From assembly GCA_016110215.1 (NCBI GenBank), contig JADWQD010000021.1:124001-188000 (forward strand): 64,000 bases of DNA, in the 5' to 3' direction. The notes below the pieces were generated by a model that was not told the origin of the DNA, did no database searches, and worked only from the letters and a program-made list of their open reading frames with translations. Below are positions 10,061 to 20,166 of this stretch, in pieces. The DNA comes from Capronia americana. Its lineage: Eukaryota; Ascomycota; Eurotiomycetes; Chaetothyriales; Herpotrichiellaceae. Numbering within the stretch: position 1 is the stretch's first letter; each line of letters starts with the position of its first letter. The position numbers were made by a program, and so were the translations under genes.

Positions 10061-12267
10061 ATGGAGCGTGAGGATGTCGGTGATGCTTCAGGGCCAAGGC
10101 CAGTAAGGCGCGCCCGCTTGGTGTGCACGGCTTGTCATGCCAGAAAGGTATTGATCGTGGTCGCCGTTTCCAAGAACGTCGCTGTACTGAAGCGTCTAGA
10201 TCAAATGCGATCTTCAGAGCCCTGAATCTCAGGCTGCGGGCCGATGTTCAAAGTGCATCCGTGATGGTGCCGTGTGTCGGTAAGCTGTAGCATTGTCTTG
10301 CGACTCGGGGCATTCCCTCACAACAATTCTAGGCTGAGACCGTCAAGGAGGGGAGGTACAGCGCGAAGACCACTGGCAGAGTATCCGTCTCTACCTCAGG
10401 TCACGTCGACATCTACGAGCAGCGATCTTCCGCTGAGCCATGGAATGTCTGGCTCAAGGCTTGACCAGGCCCTGCAGCCTCATCAGACCGTGTTGAATAA
10501 CGACAACGGTCAATATAATGTGGACTTGGAGACCGCAAATCTGAACTCGCCGCTGATGGCGATGCCTGCTGCCATCAACGACATCAATGCCTCTGAGCCA
10601 TCACAATCAGGCATTCGAGAATCACTCCCCGAGGACTCTTGGACGCATTCGAATGACTCGGGCGCTGGTGATGCTCCTGCTGAAGTTTCGCTGAGTCGAG
10701 GCTACATGGGAGAGTCTGGATTCATGCAAATCTTTCGCCAAGGTCAAACCACCACCTATCTGCCCACGAGCTCGATCATCCCCGGTCTTCGGGCAGAGAC
10801 GCTTTCCATGTCGCCGCTCCTCCTGCAGGCCTTTGAAGAAACTCATCACGAATATTGCTACCCGTTCTGTCCGATCCTCGACAAATTGAATTACTCCAGC
10901 GACGACCCATTCGCGGGAAGTGTGCTTCTCCAGCAAGCCCTTGCCGTCCTGGGCACCAGGCTGAACCCGCCCGTCATCCAGCACGACCACCCTTCGCTCT
11001 ACTACCGTCGTGCAAAGACATTGTTCTACATGAGCCATGAACCGAACCCTCTGATTCGCATCATCGCCATCGTTTTCTTGCAGTGGTGGAGCGCCGGCCC
11101 ACCGAACTTGGTCAGTCTGGACAGTCAGTACTTCTGGACGGGCGTCGCCATTCGACTGGCGCACGAGATTGGCCTTTACCGCGAGCCGACGAGGAATCAC
11201 TCGTTGAAGCTCGGTGAAACGATTGGACTGCGACGACGGATCTTCTGGGCGTTGTTCGTAAGTGTTGCTGGCCGCGATTGATGCGAGTATCATTCTTCTC
11301 ACCATGTCGACAGGCTCGCGAACGCGTCTTCTCCCTATGTCAAGGTCGCCCATGCCTCATCCATCTAGAGGACTGCGATATCCAACAGCCGACCTTGACT
11401 GATTTCCCCGCCGACCAGGCAGCTCAGGGGGAAATATTCATCCACTACGTCCGCTTGTCAGAAATCATCGGCCGTTTGAGCCGGCGACTGAGTCTCGGAA
11501 ACGACCGATCTGCGCCAGCGGTCGACATCATCATTGAGCTGCAGAATTGGGTGCAATCTTTGCCCCATCATCTGCTTCTGCCATTCGGTTCGGCCAGAAC
11601 GTCGACCCGGGATTTCCGCAGAGACGTGCACCAGTTGCATTTGCCCTACTTGACGGCCATCACGCTACTTTACATGAATGCCTCGTCTCACGCTTTACCC
11701 AAGGCCTCTGCGACGGCGTTGCTTGCTGCGTCGTGCGTCGCCAGGATCTTTCAAGATTTTCTCGCACGCGGTTCTATTAATTTCGTGTCTGGTATTGGAG
11801 GCTGGTATATGACGGTGGCGATCCTGGCGCTGCTTCATGGCAGTCAGATCCCGGCCTTGGGCGAATGCGCCAACGAGCAGATTGATGTTCTGATGATCGC
11901 CCTGCGCGAGATTGCAAAGTCATGGTATTCTGCCGAGATGTTTCTTCGTGCGCTGGAGAAGCATGTCAAGGGACAGAACCAAGAAACCAGGGGCAACCCC
12001 CGTGCCGACACCCTGCAGGGAGATCCTGGAAGCACATCGTCGGCCTGGAGTGATCTCGCCTCCAGCGACGGAATGGACCTTCTCGGCTTCTTCCCAGGGC
12101 ACACCGCTCAGACGACCAAGCTATTCGGCGTCTTCTATGCCGACGAAGCAGCAGATGTGCTGATGAATATGGCGTGGCCTGCTGATTTCAATACTTCTGT
12201 CATGGATCTGTTTGATCAGACGTTCGAGGGCATGAACGGGACCTTTGGCTTTCCGGCTGTTTGTTAG
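10061..12267 (+). CDS. Zn2Cys6 transcription factor with fungal_trans domain, cluster A
   Basis: Four exons are inferred: 10061-10147, 10200-10279, 10333-11257 and 11314-12267 (about 681 aa). Splicing the first three assembles a complete zinc binuclear cluster with Cys at residues 22, 25, 32, 45, 48 and 55 (CTACHARKIKCDL...CSKCIRDGAVC), followed by the basic linker RLRPSRRGG. The middle region (FEETHHEYCYPFCPILDKLN, then RLAHEIGLYREPT and GLRRRIFWALF) matches the fungal_trans regulatory domain. Other ORFs read across introns and miss the DNA-binding domain. The start at 10061 is the nearest ATG in frame; an upstream exon cannot be excluded. It lies between the SDR and the MFS gene in the same orientation and is the obvious candidate regulator of cluster A. 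Confidence 0.85.
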
Positions 12268-12737
12268 CGTTCATACGAGGGGACCAGCTAGACATCGACC
12301 CCGAAGTCTCTGAACCCTTCCTGCCTGCGATTCATCCGTACTAAACTAGTCTTTCCCCCTACTGTGCCGATGGAACCGATTGCTCCAGACTCCACACCAT
12401 CTCCCCGCGGTTCGGGAGCCTCATGCACCAATTGCACCGTCCTGTACACTCTGGAATAAGGTTGTCGAGCATTGCCGTTTGCCGCTTCGACCACTCGAAC
12501 GCCTTATCATTGCCGAGTCCGCGCCAACGCCACATGGCGCCTTTACCGCCCGTTTTGTCTCCGCTTCCTAGCAGCTCTCTCGACCTCCTCTTCCCCATGG
12601 GGAGCGGGAGGACATAACGAGCCCAAGACCCTCTCTCCCCCCCGGTTGTAAACATGCTTCTTGGGATAAGGTGATCTCTGACCAGATATCTCCTGACGAA
12701 AAGAACCATTTGATCTGGAACGGCGCGAAGAATCACC
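12268..12737. promoter_or_regulatory. Promoter of cluster A MFS transporter with CGGCAAT repeats
   Basis: On the minus strand this region reads CGGCAAACGGCAAT (12471-12484) and CGGACTCGGCAAT (12509-12521). The first differs at two bases from the CGGCATTCGGCAAT element upstream of the Fe-ADH gene. Both lie 220-270 bp before the transporter start. Direct CGG repeats are a known binding mode of some Zn2Cys6 proteins; assignment to the neighbouring factor is inference. Confidence 0.5.
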
Positions 12738-14630
12738 ATGACAAGTGTGGACCCGACCAAAGTCGAATACTTCCACAGCGAGAAGGGAGACGCGATGGAG
12801 AAGGGAAAGGCAGGGGAGGCCGTGGTCCAGGAGAACAAGGTCGACGCGATCGTGGATAGCGACGCCGAGATTGATCCTGTCCTCGAGAAGAGGGTCATGT
12901 ATGTTTTGTTGTGCCGCTGGAGCTCTTTCGACCCGCTTACCATCACGCAAGGCGAAAGGTTGACTGGCGTCTTTTGCCCGTCGTCACCGCCATCTATGCT
13001 TTCTCGCTGGTTGACCGAACAAACTATGGTGGCGCCCGGATCGCGGGCATGGATGAGGCCCTTCATCTTGATGTCGGCAACCGCGCCTCGGTCGCCTGTA
13101 AGCAGATCATTGTCTCCGCGAAAGGTCGTCCCCGTTCTAAAACATTTCCTTTTCAGTGATGATCCTCTTCGTCGGATATATCCTGTTCGAGCTGCCTTCG
13201 AACATCCTTTTGAAGAAGTTCGGCCCTCGCATCTGGCTGTCGACTCTGGGCATCTGTTTCGGACTCCTGACGATAGCCTCCGGGCTGGTCAAGTCGTGGG
13301 GAGCCCTTGCTGCTGTCAGAGCCTTCTTGGGTGTCTTCGAGGCGGTGAGTCCATCTTCTCTTCCCCCGATCTTACACTAGACACTAAGTCTTCCCAGGGT
13401 CTGCTACCGGGTTGCTTCTACCTGATGACATCTTGGTACCGCAAGTATGAAATTCAACGAAGGTCAGCAAAAAAATCCCCCCCTACATCTCTGGTGGCGT
13501 AGTAAGTTTCTCGCTGACCGCCAACTCAGGCTGTCGTACTTCATCCAAAGCACTTTCGTCATCTCCTCGTTTTCGAATGCTCTGGCGTACGGTCTAACTC
13601 AAATTGCCGACGAGCCCGAGGTCAACGGATGGAAATGGATCTTCATCGTGGAAGGGGCCATCACGATCGGGATTGCCCTTGTCCTCTACATCGTCGTGAT
13701 CGACCTGCCGTCGTCGAGTGGCAATAAATTCCTCTCCCCAGCAGAGAAGGGAATCATCAGGCAAAGAATCATGGCCGAGCGTGGGGAGTTCGAAGGCGAG
13801 AAGATTACATGGAAGGTCATCGTCTACACGTTCTCTCAGTGGCACGTCATAAGCATGTGAGTATTCTTCCTCACCATACGCCGCAAACGTTGTGGGCTGA
13901 CGGTCTGATGACACCAATTAGTTCATTCCTCTACCTGGCCGCGGCTGCCGGGTCCTACACCTGGATCATTTTCAACCCGATCATCCTTCGAAACAGCATG
14001 GGCTACAGCCTGGTCTCGTCGTACATGTTGACCGTCCCGCCCGCCGTGTTCTCCACCATCACCACCTTGATCGTCTCGAGGTACGCGGACAAATGGCACG
14101 TCCGAGGGCCGGTCTGCTGGGCCGGCACCGCCATCGGACTTGCCGGCGTCGCCATGGTGGGATTCGCCGAGTCGCCCGTGGCCCGGTACGCTGGGATCTG
14201 GGTCGGCGAGATAGGCACCAACGCCTACATCGTCACCTGCGTGGCCTGGGGTCACAACAACATCCGCACCGATGGGCCCAGGGCCGTGCTTTCGTCGATC
14301 CATGTCGGATCTGCCGCCGTGGGCGCGATCTATTCCTCGCTCGTGTTCCGACAACAGGTACGTACAGTAACACTGATTCGTCCCCTTTCCCTTTCGTTCG
14401 AATACCAAGACAGACCCCCCTGGAAAATTGCCATCTAACGGAAGATTATTCTTCTCATTTCATAGGATGCGCCGGACTATGTACCCGGTCTGGCGGCGAT
14501 CATGGCCGTTCTCTTCGCGGGGTTCGTTGTGAGCCTCCTGACGTCCTTCTTCCTTTGGCGTGCAAACAAGAAGGCCGACGCCGGGAAGAAGATCATCGAA
14601 GGCGCCGTGGGATTCCGATATACCTGGTAA
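12738..14630 (+). CDS. MFS transporter, DAL5/allantoate permease-type (ACS family)
   Basis: Seven exons are inferred: 12738-12898, 12952-13097, 13157-13344, 13398-13462, 13530-13856, 13922-14357 and 14466-14630 (495 aa). The spliced protein opens with an acidic cytosolic tail, then KRVMRKVDWRLLPVVTAIYAFSLVDRTNYGGARI, the typical start of anion:cation symporters of the DAL5/TNA1 family. It continues with LMILFVGYILFELPSN, the SNILLKKFGPR motif-A-like loop and about twelve hydrophobic segments. Members import small organic anions such as allantoate, nicotinate, pantothenate or carboxylates. The last intron (108 nt) is longer than the others, so its acceptor is the least certain boundary. The position after the regulator and before the esterase/BVMO pair suggests import of the pathway substrate. 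Confidence 0.87.
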
Positions 14631-14910
14631 ATACCGGGGTATGGAGTCCTCTGCGGGCGGGAGGAAGATGAGGAGGGGACTTATGAGTTGTGGTGAAGGG
14701 GGACTGGGCTAGGAGATCGATGGACAGACTGTGTCTCTTGATAGATACTCGAGTCTGAGCAATTCCCAATGCACCGAACTTGCTTCCTTGGGAACAAGGG
14801 GGGAGGATTCAGCAGATCTGAATGGTTTTATGTTACAGTAGTCTCTCCAGTACTAAGATATAGGTATGTAGCAAGTGAACATAACAGCACCGAGCTATTA
14901 CTAGTCTTGA

Positions 14911-15972
14911 TTATCCTCGTCGCAGAGAAGTGATAGCCCGGAGTCGATGTGCCTTTGCCATGCGCGCCAGCTGACACTGTCCCCCGAGAGAATCGTACGA
15001 GTGTGGCAGACCGGGATAGACGTGCAACTCGACGGGGACTCCGGCTCGCACATGCTTGGACGCATACTCGATTCCTTCCTGCACGAAGATGTCGAGCCCG
15101 CCGACTTCCAGGTATAATTCAGGCATGCCCTCGGCCGAGACGAGTCGAGACGGGGATGCCGTGTCCGGGATGATGCCATCACCACCACCATCCCCGTCCT
15201 CGTCCTCATCCTCGTCCTCATGCTTGTCACCGAGGTACGACGACCAACCCGTAGCATTGTCCACGTGATTCCACGACACCAGCGGTGCCAGTCGCGGATC
15301 ATTATCAAGTTGGCCCCCGACATTGCGACAGTCAATCATGGGCGCCGTGAAGATCTGCTTCGCGATGGCCAGCTCTCCTCCCCGACGGCGTGCCAATATC
15401 GCCGTCGCCGCGCCGAGTCCCGCGCCCGCGCTGCTCCCCATGAGCGCGATCCGGGTCTGGTCGACGTGCAGGTCGCGCGCGTGGGCGTGCAGCCACGCCA
15501 GAGCGGCGTACACGTCGTGCAGGGCGGCGGGGTACCGGTGCTCCGGGGCCAGGCGGTACTCGACGGCGAGGAATGGGGTTTGTGTCGCGGACGCGAGCGA
15601 CGCGACGAGGACGTTGTAATCGTTGATCGTGCTGCAGATCAACCCGCCGCCGTGGATATATATCACGGCCGGTTTTGTTGCTGCTGTCGTCGAAGTGGCC
15701 GTGTGCTGCGATCCATTGACAGCCGGACCACGAGGACAATACCATCGCAGCAAAACACCATGGCCGTCCTCGCTGGAAGTGTAGTGGTCGGAGATATCGA
15801 CGTCGCTCGTGTCGACGGTAGGAGGCGGTCTTCGCAACGATAAGTCCTTGAGCCGTTTGCGGCGCTGATCGACGTCGCCAAACGGCAGTGGCGGGGCGCC
15901 GACGAAACCTTCGAGCCCGTTGGTCTTCAGGCATGCCTCGAAGTCCGGGTCCAGGGTGGACCGTGTGGCCAT
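14911..15972 (-). CDS. HSL-type alpha/beta hydrolase (esterase), cluster A
   Basis: Single exon, 353 aa. The hormone-sensitive-lipase family marks are complete: the oxyanion HGGG (residues 107-110), AVEYRLAPEH, the nucleophile elbow GSSAG (179-183), an acid in YLEVGGLD and the histidine in YPGLPHSYD. Such enzymes hydrolyse short carboxylic esters. A low-complexity Asp/Glu/Gly insertion (DEDEDEDGDGGGDG) precedes the C-terminal third and is probably a surface loop. No signal peptide is seen, so it is probably cytosolic. The gene is divergent from the Baeyer-Villiger-type monooxygenase, sharing a 426-bp promoter. That pairing supports hydrolysis of the ester made by the monooxygenase. An upstream in-frame ATG at 16032 is possible but adds a poorly conserved leader. 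Confidence 0.88.
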   Translation of the reverse strand: MATRSTLDPDFEACLKTNGLEGFVGAPPLPFGDVDQRRKRLKDLSLRRPPPTVDTSDVDISDHYTSSEDGHGVLLRWYCPRGPAVNGSQHTATSTTAATKPAVIYIHGGGLICSTINDYNVLVASLASATQTPFLAVEYRLAPEHRYPAALHDVYAALAWLHAHARDLHVDQTRIALMGSSAGAGLGAATAILARRRGGELAIAKQIFTAPMIDCRNVGGQLDNDPRLAPLVSWNHVDNATGWSSYLGDKHEDEDEDEDGDGGGDGIIPDTASPSRLVSAEGMPELYLEVGGLDIFVQEGIEYASKHVRAGVPVELHVYPGLPHSYDSLGGQCQLARMAKAHRLRAITSLRRG

Positions 15973-16398
15973 CGCTGTGTGTGAGCGGAAGTGCACTTGA
16001 CGTCCACGACTCGTCCAGCTCGAACGTCTCACAACCTCAATCTCTCTTCTTCATACGCCCTTGGGACCATCAGACGACAAACACCCTGCGATCTACGATC
16101 TACTCCTATCCGGCAAGCCGGCAATGTCGGTGGGACAGGACGGGATTGACATGCCTCGTGCTTCGGCAATCGGCTATCGTCTGGTGTTGATGCTCAGGAG
16201 AATGTACTCTTCCTTCCACCAGCCAAGGCGCAAAGCCGAAACTGGGAATTGTCTCGAGAAGTCACCGAAGATGTTGGACCGCTCGGCGATGCCTATTAAC
16301 CATCCCATTGATGGTATTCCTCGAGAAGCAGAGTCCCGGCTCAGACCGAGACATAGGCATCGTTAGCACGTGGTGACTGAGGCAGACTGGTAGGCCCA
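15973..16398. promoter_or_regulatory. Divergent promoter of esterase and BVMO with CGG repeats
   Basis: The region holds CGGCAAGCCGGCAATGTCGG (16111-16130), three CGG triplets in one direction that also form a CCG-N6-CGG palindrome (16110-16121), and CGGCAATCGG (16164-16173). The latter shares GGCAATCGGCTA with the regulator promoter at 9848-9859. One shared control region for both enzymes would give co-expression. Confidence 0.5.
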
Positions 16399-18454
16399 AT
16401 GTCTCCTTCCGCAGTCATTCCTGAGGACATTGCTGTCCTGGAGTCGAATGTGGGCAAGCACCTGTCCAAGGAGTACAAGTTGAATGATCACAATGTGACC
16501 GAGATCGAAGTCACGAACCAGGACGATTCAATAGCGAGTCAAGACTGCCGTCCCTCGACTACGCCGCCCCAAATCCCACGGCTGGATATCTCGACACAAT
16601 ATCAGGTCAAGGAGCGGCCACTGGGATGGATCCGTCCGATTCGAATCATCTGCTTGGGTGCTGGTGCCAGCGGCGTCAATTTGGCGTATCAGGTTCAACA
16701 GCGATTGAAGAAGACTGAACTAGTGGTCTACGAGAAGAACCCGGCGATCGGAGGGACGTGGTATGAGAATCGGTATCCGGGTTGCAAGTGTGACATTCGT
16801 AAGTGAAGTTGAAGAAGAAACACCCGTTCCATTCCATTCCACGAGCTGGTGCTGATCAGGGGCAACCAGCCTCTCACAACTACCAATTCTCATGGGAGCC
16901 AAACCCGGACTGGACGGAGATGTTCTCACCCTCATCCGAGATCCGGTCGTACCTCCAGAAATGCGTGGACAAGCACCACCTGGGACAGTATTTCAAACTG
17001 AGCCACAGCGTCGTGGGCGCCAGATGGGAGGAGACCACCCACAAGTGGCACATCAGTGTCCGCAACGACGATACAAACGAGACCTTTGAAGACACGTGCG
17101 ACTTTTTCGTCAACGCCGGCGGAATCCTAAACAACTGGAAGTGGCCAGAGATCTCCGGGTTGCACGACTTCAAAGGCCGGCTGGTTCACAGCGCGAACTG
17201 GCCGATGGACTGGAACTATGAAGGCCTGAAAGTTGCCGTGCTGGGGAACGGGTCGTCGGGCATTCAGATTGTGCCCGCCATGCAGCCTCGTGTCAAGGAG
17301 CTGGTCCATCTGGTCCGTTCGGCGACGTGGGTCACGCCCTCGGCACCCGCACGGTATGCGGCCTTACTGGGACGTCCAATGCCCGATATCTTCTCGGACG
17401 AGCAAAAGGTGAGTTTCCGAAACGACCCGGAAGTCTACCTCCGGTTTCGAATCGAGATTGAGCGGGAGACGAACAAGCGGTTCCCTCTTCTGCTGCAGAA
17501 CAGCCAGAAACAACAAGATGCCACGAAAGCCAACTACCAGGCCATGGTCGACCGACTAGGACGAGAGGCCGCGGCGCAGTACGCAAAGGATATCATCCCG
17601 AACTTTCCTGTTGGCTGTCGCCGGATCACTCCAGGCTTGGGTTATCTGGAGTCATTTTCCCAGCCGAATATGAGGGTGATTACGAACGCGAAGATTCAAA
17701 AGGTCGACGACAAAGGCATTCTCCTAGAGAACGGCGAGCATATCGAGGTGGACGCCATTGTGTGCGCCACCGGGTTCGACGTCTCATTTACTCCTCGATT
17801 CCCGATTACTGGCCGCGACGGGATCAGCTTGAGGGACGTCTGGTCGAAACCGAACATCCCCTTCGCTTACTTGTCGACGTGTATTCCTAAGTTCCCCAAC
17901 TACTTCGGTAAGTTCGCGTGCACCTATCTATCATAACGGCCTTACACTAACCCCGTGCGACGACAGTTCTTCTCGGACCTAATGCTCCTATCGCCCACGG
18001 ATCCGTCCTCGCCGTGACGGAGCACTGCTCGAAGTATCTGCTTCAAATGATCACCAAGGCCCAGACCGAAGGCATCCGAGCCGTTGACGTCAAACAGTCG
18101 GCCTGCAACGACTTCATGACCCACGTCCATCACTTCATGCCTCGCACCACCTGGGCCGCCCAATGTCGGTCCTGGTTCAAAGGTGGGCAAGTGACCGGGC
18201 CCGTCACCGCGATCCACCCGGGCAGCCGGGTGCATTGGTTCCACATGATGGAGAGACCCAAGTTTGAAGATTTCGACTACGACTACGAAGAGGACAATCG
18301 GTTTGCATATCTGGGTAATGGCTTCTCGCGCCGCGAGATGGGCATTTACGACCCCGGCACGGTCCAAGGGTGGAACCCGGAGGAAGGCGACCTGGATGAT
18401 CTGGACGATACTTGGTTTGTGACGGACACGAATTGGAAGTACCTTTATTATTGA
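16399..18454 (+). CDS. Baeyer-Villiger-type flavin monooxygenase (class B), cluster A
   Basis: Three exons are inferred: 16399-16798, 16870-17907 and 17967-18454 (641 aa). The enzyme would insert oxygen next to a carbonyl using FAD, NADPH and O2, turning a ketone into an ester or lactone. The FAD motif GAGASG is at residues 87-92. NPAIGGTWYENRYPGCKCDIPSH forms across the first intron and is family-typical. The fingerprint FxGxxxHxxxWP is present as FKGRLVHSANWP, and the second Rossmann motif as VLGNGSSG. The C-terminal section after the last intron (VLLGPNAPIAHGS) is also family-like. The 70-residue N-terminal extension resembles those of fungal multi-domain BVMOs. The gene is flanked by a divergent esterase and a downstream alcohol dehydrogenase. 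The substrate (linear or cyclic ketone) is not predictable. Confidence 0.9.
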
Positions 18455-18876
18455 TCGAGGCCGGCTTTCAGGACGAGGTGTGGGGGAATAGGATGAGCGG
18501 CGTCGGATGACAAGAGATAGAGCTACAGTACCGGTACGAGAGGCCCAACACAAGCCAATTACAGTCTCGGTCGTCTAGAGGCAGTGACTTCCGTAGGGTC
18601 TTTGGGGGGGATTGACGACAGTCGGCATTCGGCAATGCACAGCGGTTGTTTCCCCGTAATTCCCCCGCACCCACCCCCCCTTAACTTCCCCTGCTCGCTG
18701 ACCCCGTTGCCGAACCGCCTGTCTTGTCCCTCGTGCAGTCTCGTGGTAGTCTCCCAATGTGGGCCCTGTACACTTCTTGACTCCGTACACTAGATTCTGG
18801 AGAGGCCACTACTAGTAGGTGTTCATTTCAGTTCAATCCTCTTCCATCACTGCTCCAAAGACGACAAGCGGACAAG
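18455..18876. promoter_or_regulatory. Promoter of Fe-ADH with CGGCATTCGGCAAT element
   Basis: CGGCATTCGGCAAT lies at 18623-18636, about 240 bp before the dehydrogenase start. It matches the MFS promoter element (minus strand, 12471-12484) at 12 of 14 positions. The region also holds the BVMO 3' end. Confidence 0.5.
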
Positions 18877-20166
18877 ATGATCATGCCACAAGAGACATAC
18901 CGTCTCGTGTATCCCGACGTGCCCAACCCTTCGCCGACATATATCTCGTATGGACTGAAATACACCGATGCCTGCGCGCGGCACGTCGAGGGCACCTTCG
19001 ACGCGAAGCGAGTGTACGTGATCGCGTCGACGACACTCTCGCAGAAGACGTCGTTCGTGTCGGATCTCGAAAAGGCACTGGGCCCACGCCACGTCAAGAC
19101 ATGGCGCGGCATCCGGCCGCACTCGCCCTGGGACGACCTGGTGCCGATCATCAACGACATGCGTGCGCTCAACCCGGACCTGCTGGTCACGCTGGGCGGC
19201 GGCTCGCTCGCCGACGGGGCTAAAGTGATTGTGTATGCGCTGGCGAACGGGGTCAGCAAGGTGGCCGACCTTGAAAAGATCCTGACCTCGTCCAACGAAG
19301 ACAAAGGCGCCGGGGGTGCGGCGGCGCACGTCCGCAATCGTACCGGCCAGGGCCACGACCCGGCCGTGCCCATGGTGTTCATCCCCACGACCCTCTCGGC
19401 CGGCGAGTACTCGTCGCTCGCCGGCTCCGCGAACCCGACGACCCACCACAAGCCCGTGATGAAGCACGACCAGACCTACGCGCGCCTGGTCATCCTGGAT
19501 CCCGAATTGACCACCACGACGCCCGAGTGGGTCTGGCTCTCGACCGGCGTGCGCGCCATCGACCACTGCGTCGAGGCCCTCTGCACCAAGGACTTGCCCG
19601 CGATCATCCGGGACGCCGCAGACACGTCCCTGCCAACGCTCGTGACGACCCTGCTCCGGACGAAGAGGGACCCAGCCCTGCTCCAGCCCCGGCTCGACGC
19701 CATGGTCGCCGCGAGCCGAATCACCGTCAAGTTGATGTATGTCCCGCGCATCTTCAGCGGCTGCAGCCACGGGATCGGGCACCAACTGGGTCCATTGGGC
19801 GTCGGGCACGGACACACCAGTTGCGTCTTGTTGCCGGCCGTGTTGAAGTTCAATCTCGCCGAGCCCGGCCAGCGCGAGAAGCAGGAGCACGTGAAGGACC
19901 TCATCTGGCGCGATGGCGGCGACGAGGTCAGGCGCGTCTTGACCGACGCCGGGCTGGATGAGTCTACCGCCGATGCATCGAGTTCGTTGCGCGCCATTTT
20001 CGACGCCCTGGGCATGCCGAGCACGTTGAAGGACGTGGGCGTTGGGCCTGAGCATTTCGACGCCCTCGCCGTCAACAGTCTCGATGACTTCTGCACCAGG
20101 GCCAACCCGGTTGAGATCGTGGATAAGTCGCAGATCTTGGAGATCTTGAACATGGTTGCTGGATGA
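18877..20166 (+). CDS. Iron-containing alcohol dehydrogenase / maleylacetate reductase-like
   Basis: Single exon, 429 aa. The family signature for the NAD(P)-binding turn is LGGGSLADGAK (about residues 106-116), and metal-ligand positions are seen in AIDHCVEALC and GCSHGIGHQLGPLGVGHGH. Fungal members of this branch are annotated either as Fe-ADHs or as maleylacetate reductases of aromatic degradation. The cluster setting (BVMO plus esterase, which releases an alcohol) favours alcohol oxidation, but maleylacetate reduction cannot be ruled out. The start at 18877 is used; ATG 18883 (MPQETY) is equally plausible. No targeting signal is seen. It is the last gene of cluster A and is followed by 1.8 kb without a gene. 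Confidence 0.88.
   Translation: MIMPQETYRLVYPDVPNPSPTYISYGLKYTDACARHVEGTFDAKRVYVIASTTLSQKTSFVSDLEKALGPRHVKTWRGIRPHSPWDDLVPIINDMRALNPDLLVTLGGGSLADGAKVIVYALANGVSKVADLEKILTSSNEDKGAGGAAAHVRNRTGQGHDPAVPMVFIPTTLSAGEYSSLAGSANPTTHHKPVMKHDQTYARLVILDPELTTTTPEWVWLSTGVRAIDHCVEALCTKDLPAIIRDAADTSLPTLVTTLLRTKRDPALLQPRLDAMVAASRITVKLMYVPRIFSGCSHGIGHQLGPLGVGHGHTSCVLLPAVLKFNLAEPGQREKQEHVKDLIWRDGGDEVRRVLTDAGLDESTADASSSLRAIFDALGMPSTLKDVGVGPEHFDALAVNSLDDFCTRANPVEIVDKSQILEILNMVAG

Noticed and set aside
8569..20166. A secondary-metabolite biosynthetic cluster
   Set aside because: No polyketide synthase, NRPS, terpene synthase or prenyltransferase is present; the gene set is catabolic.
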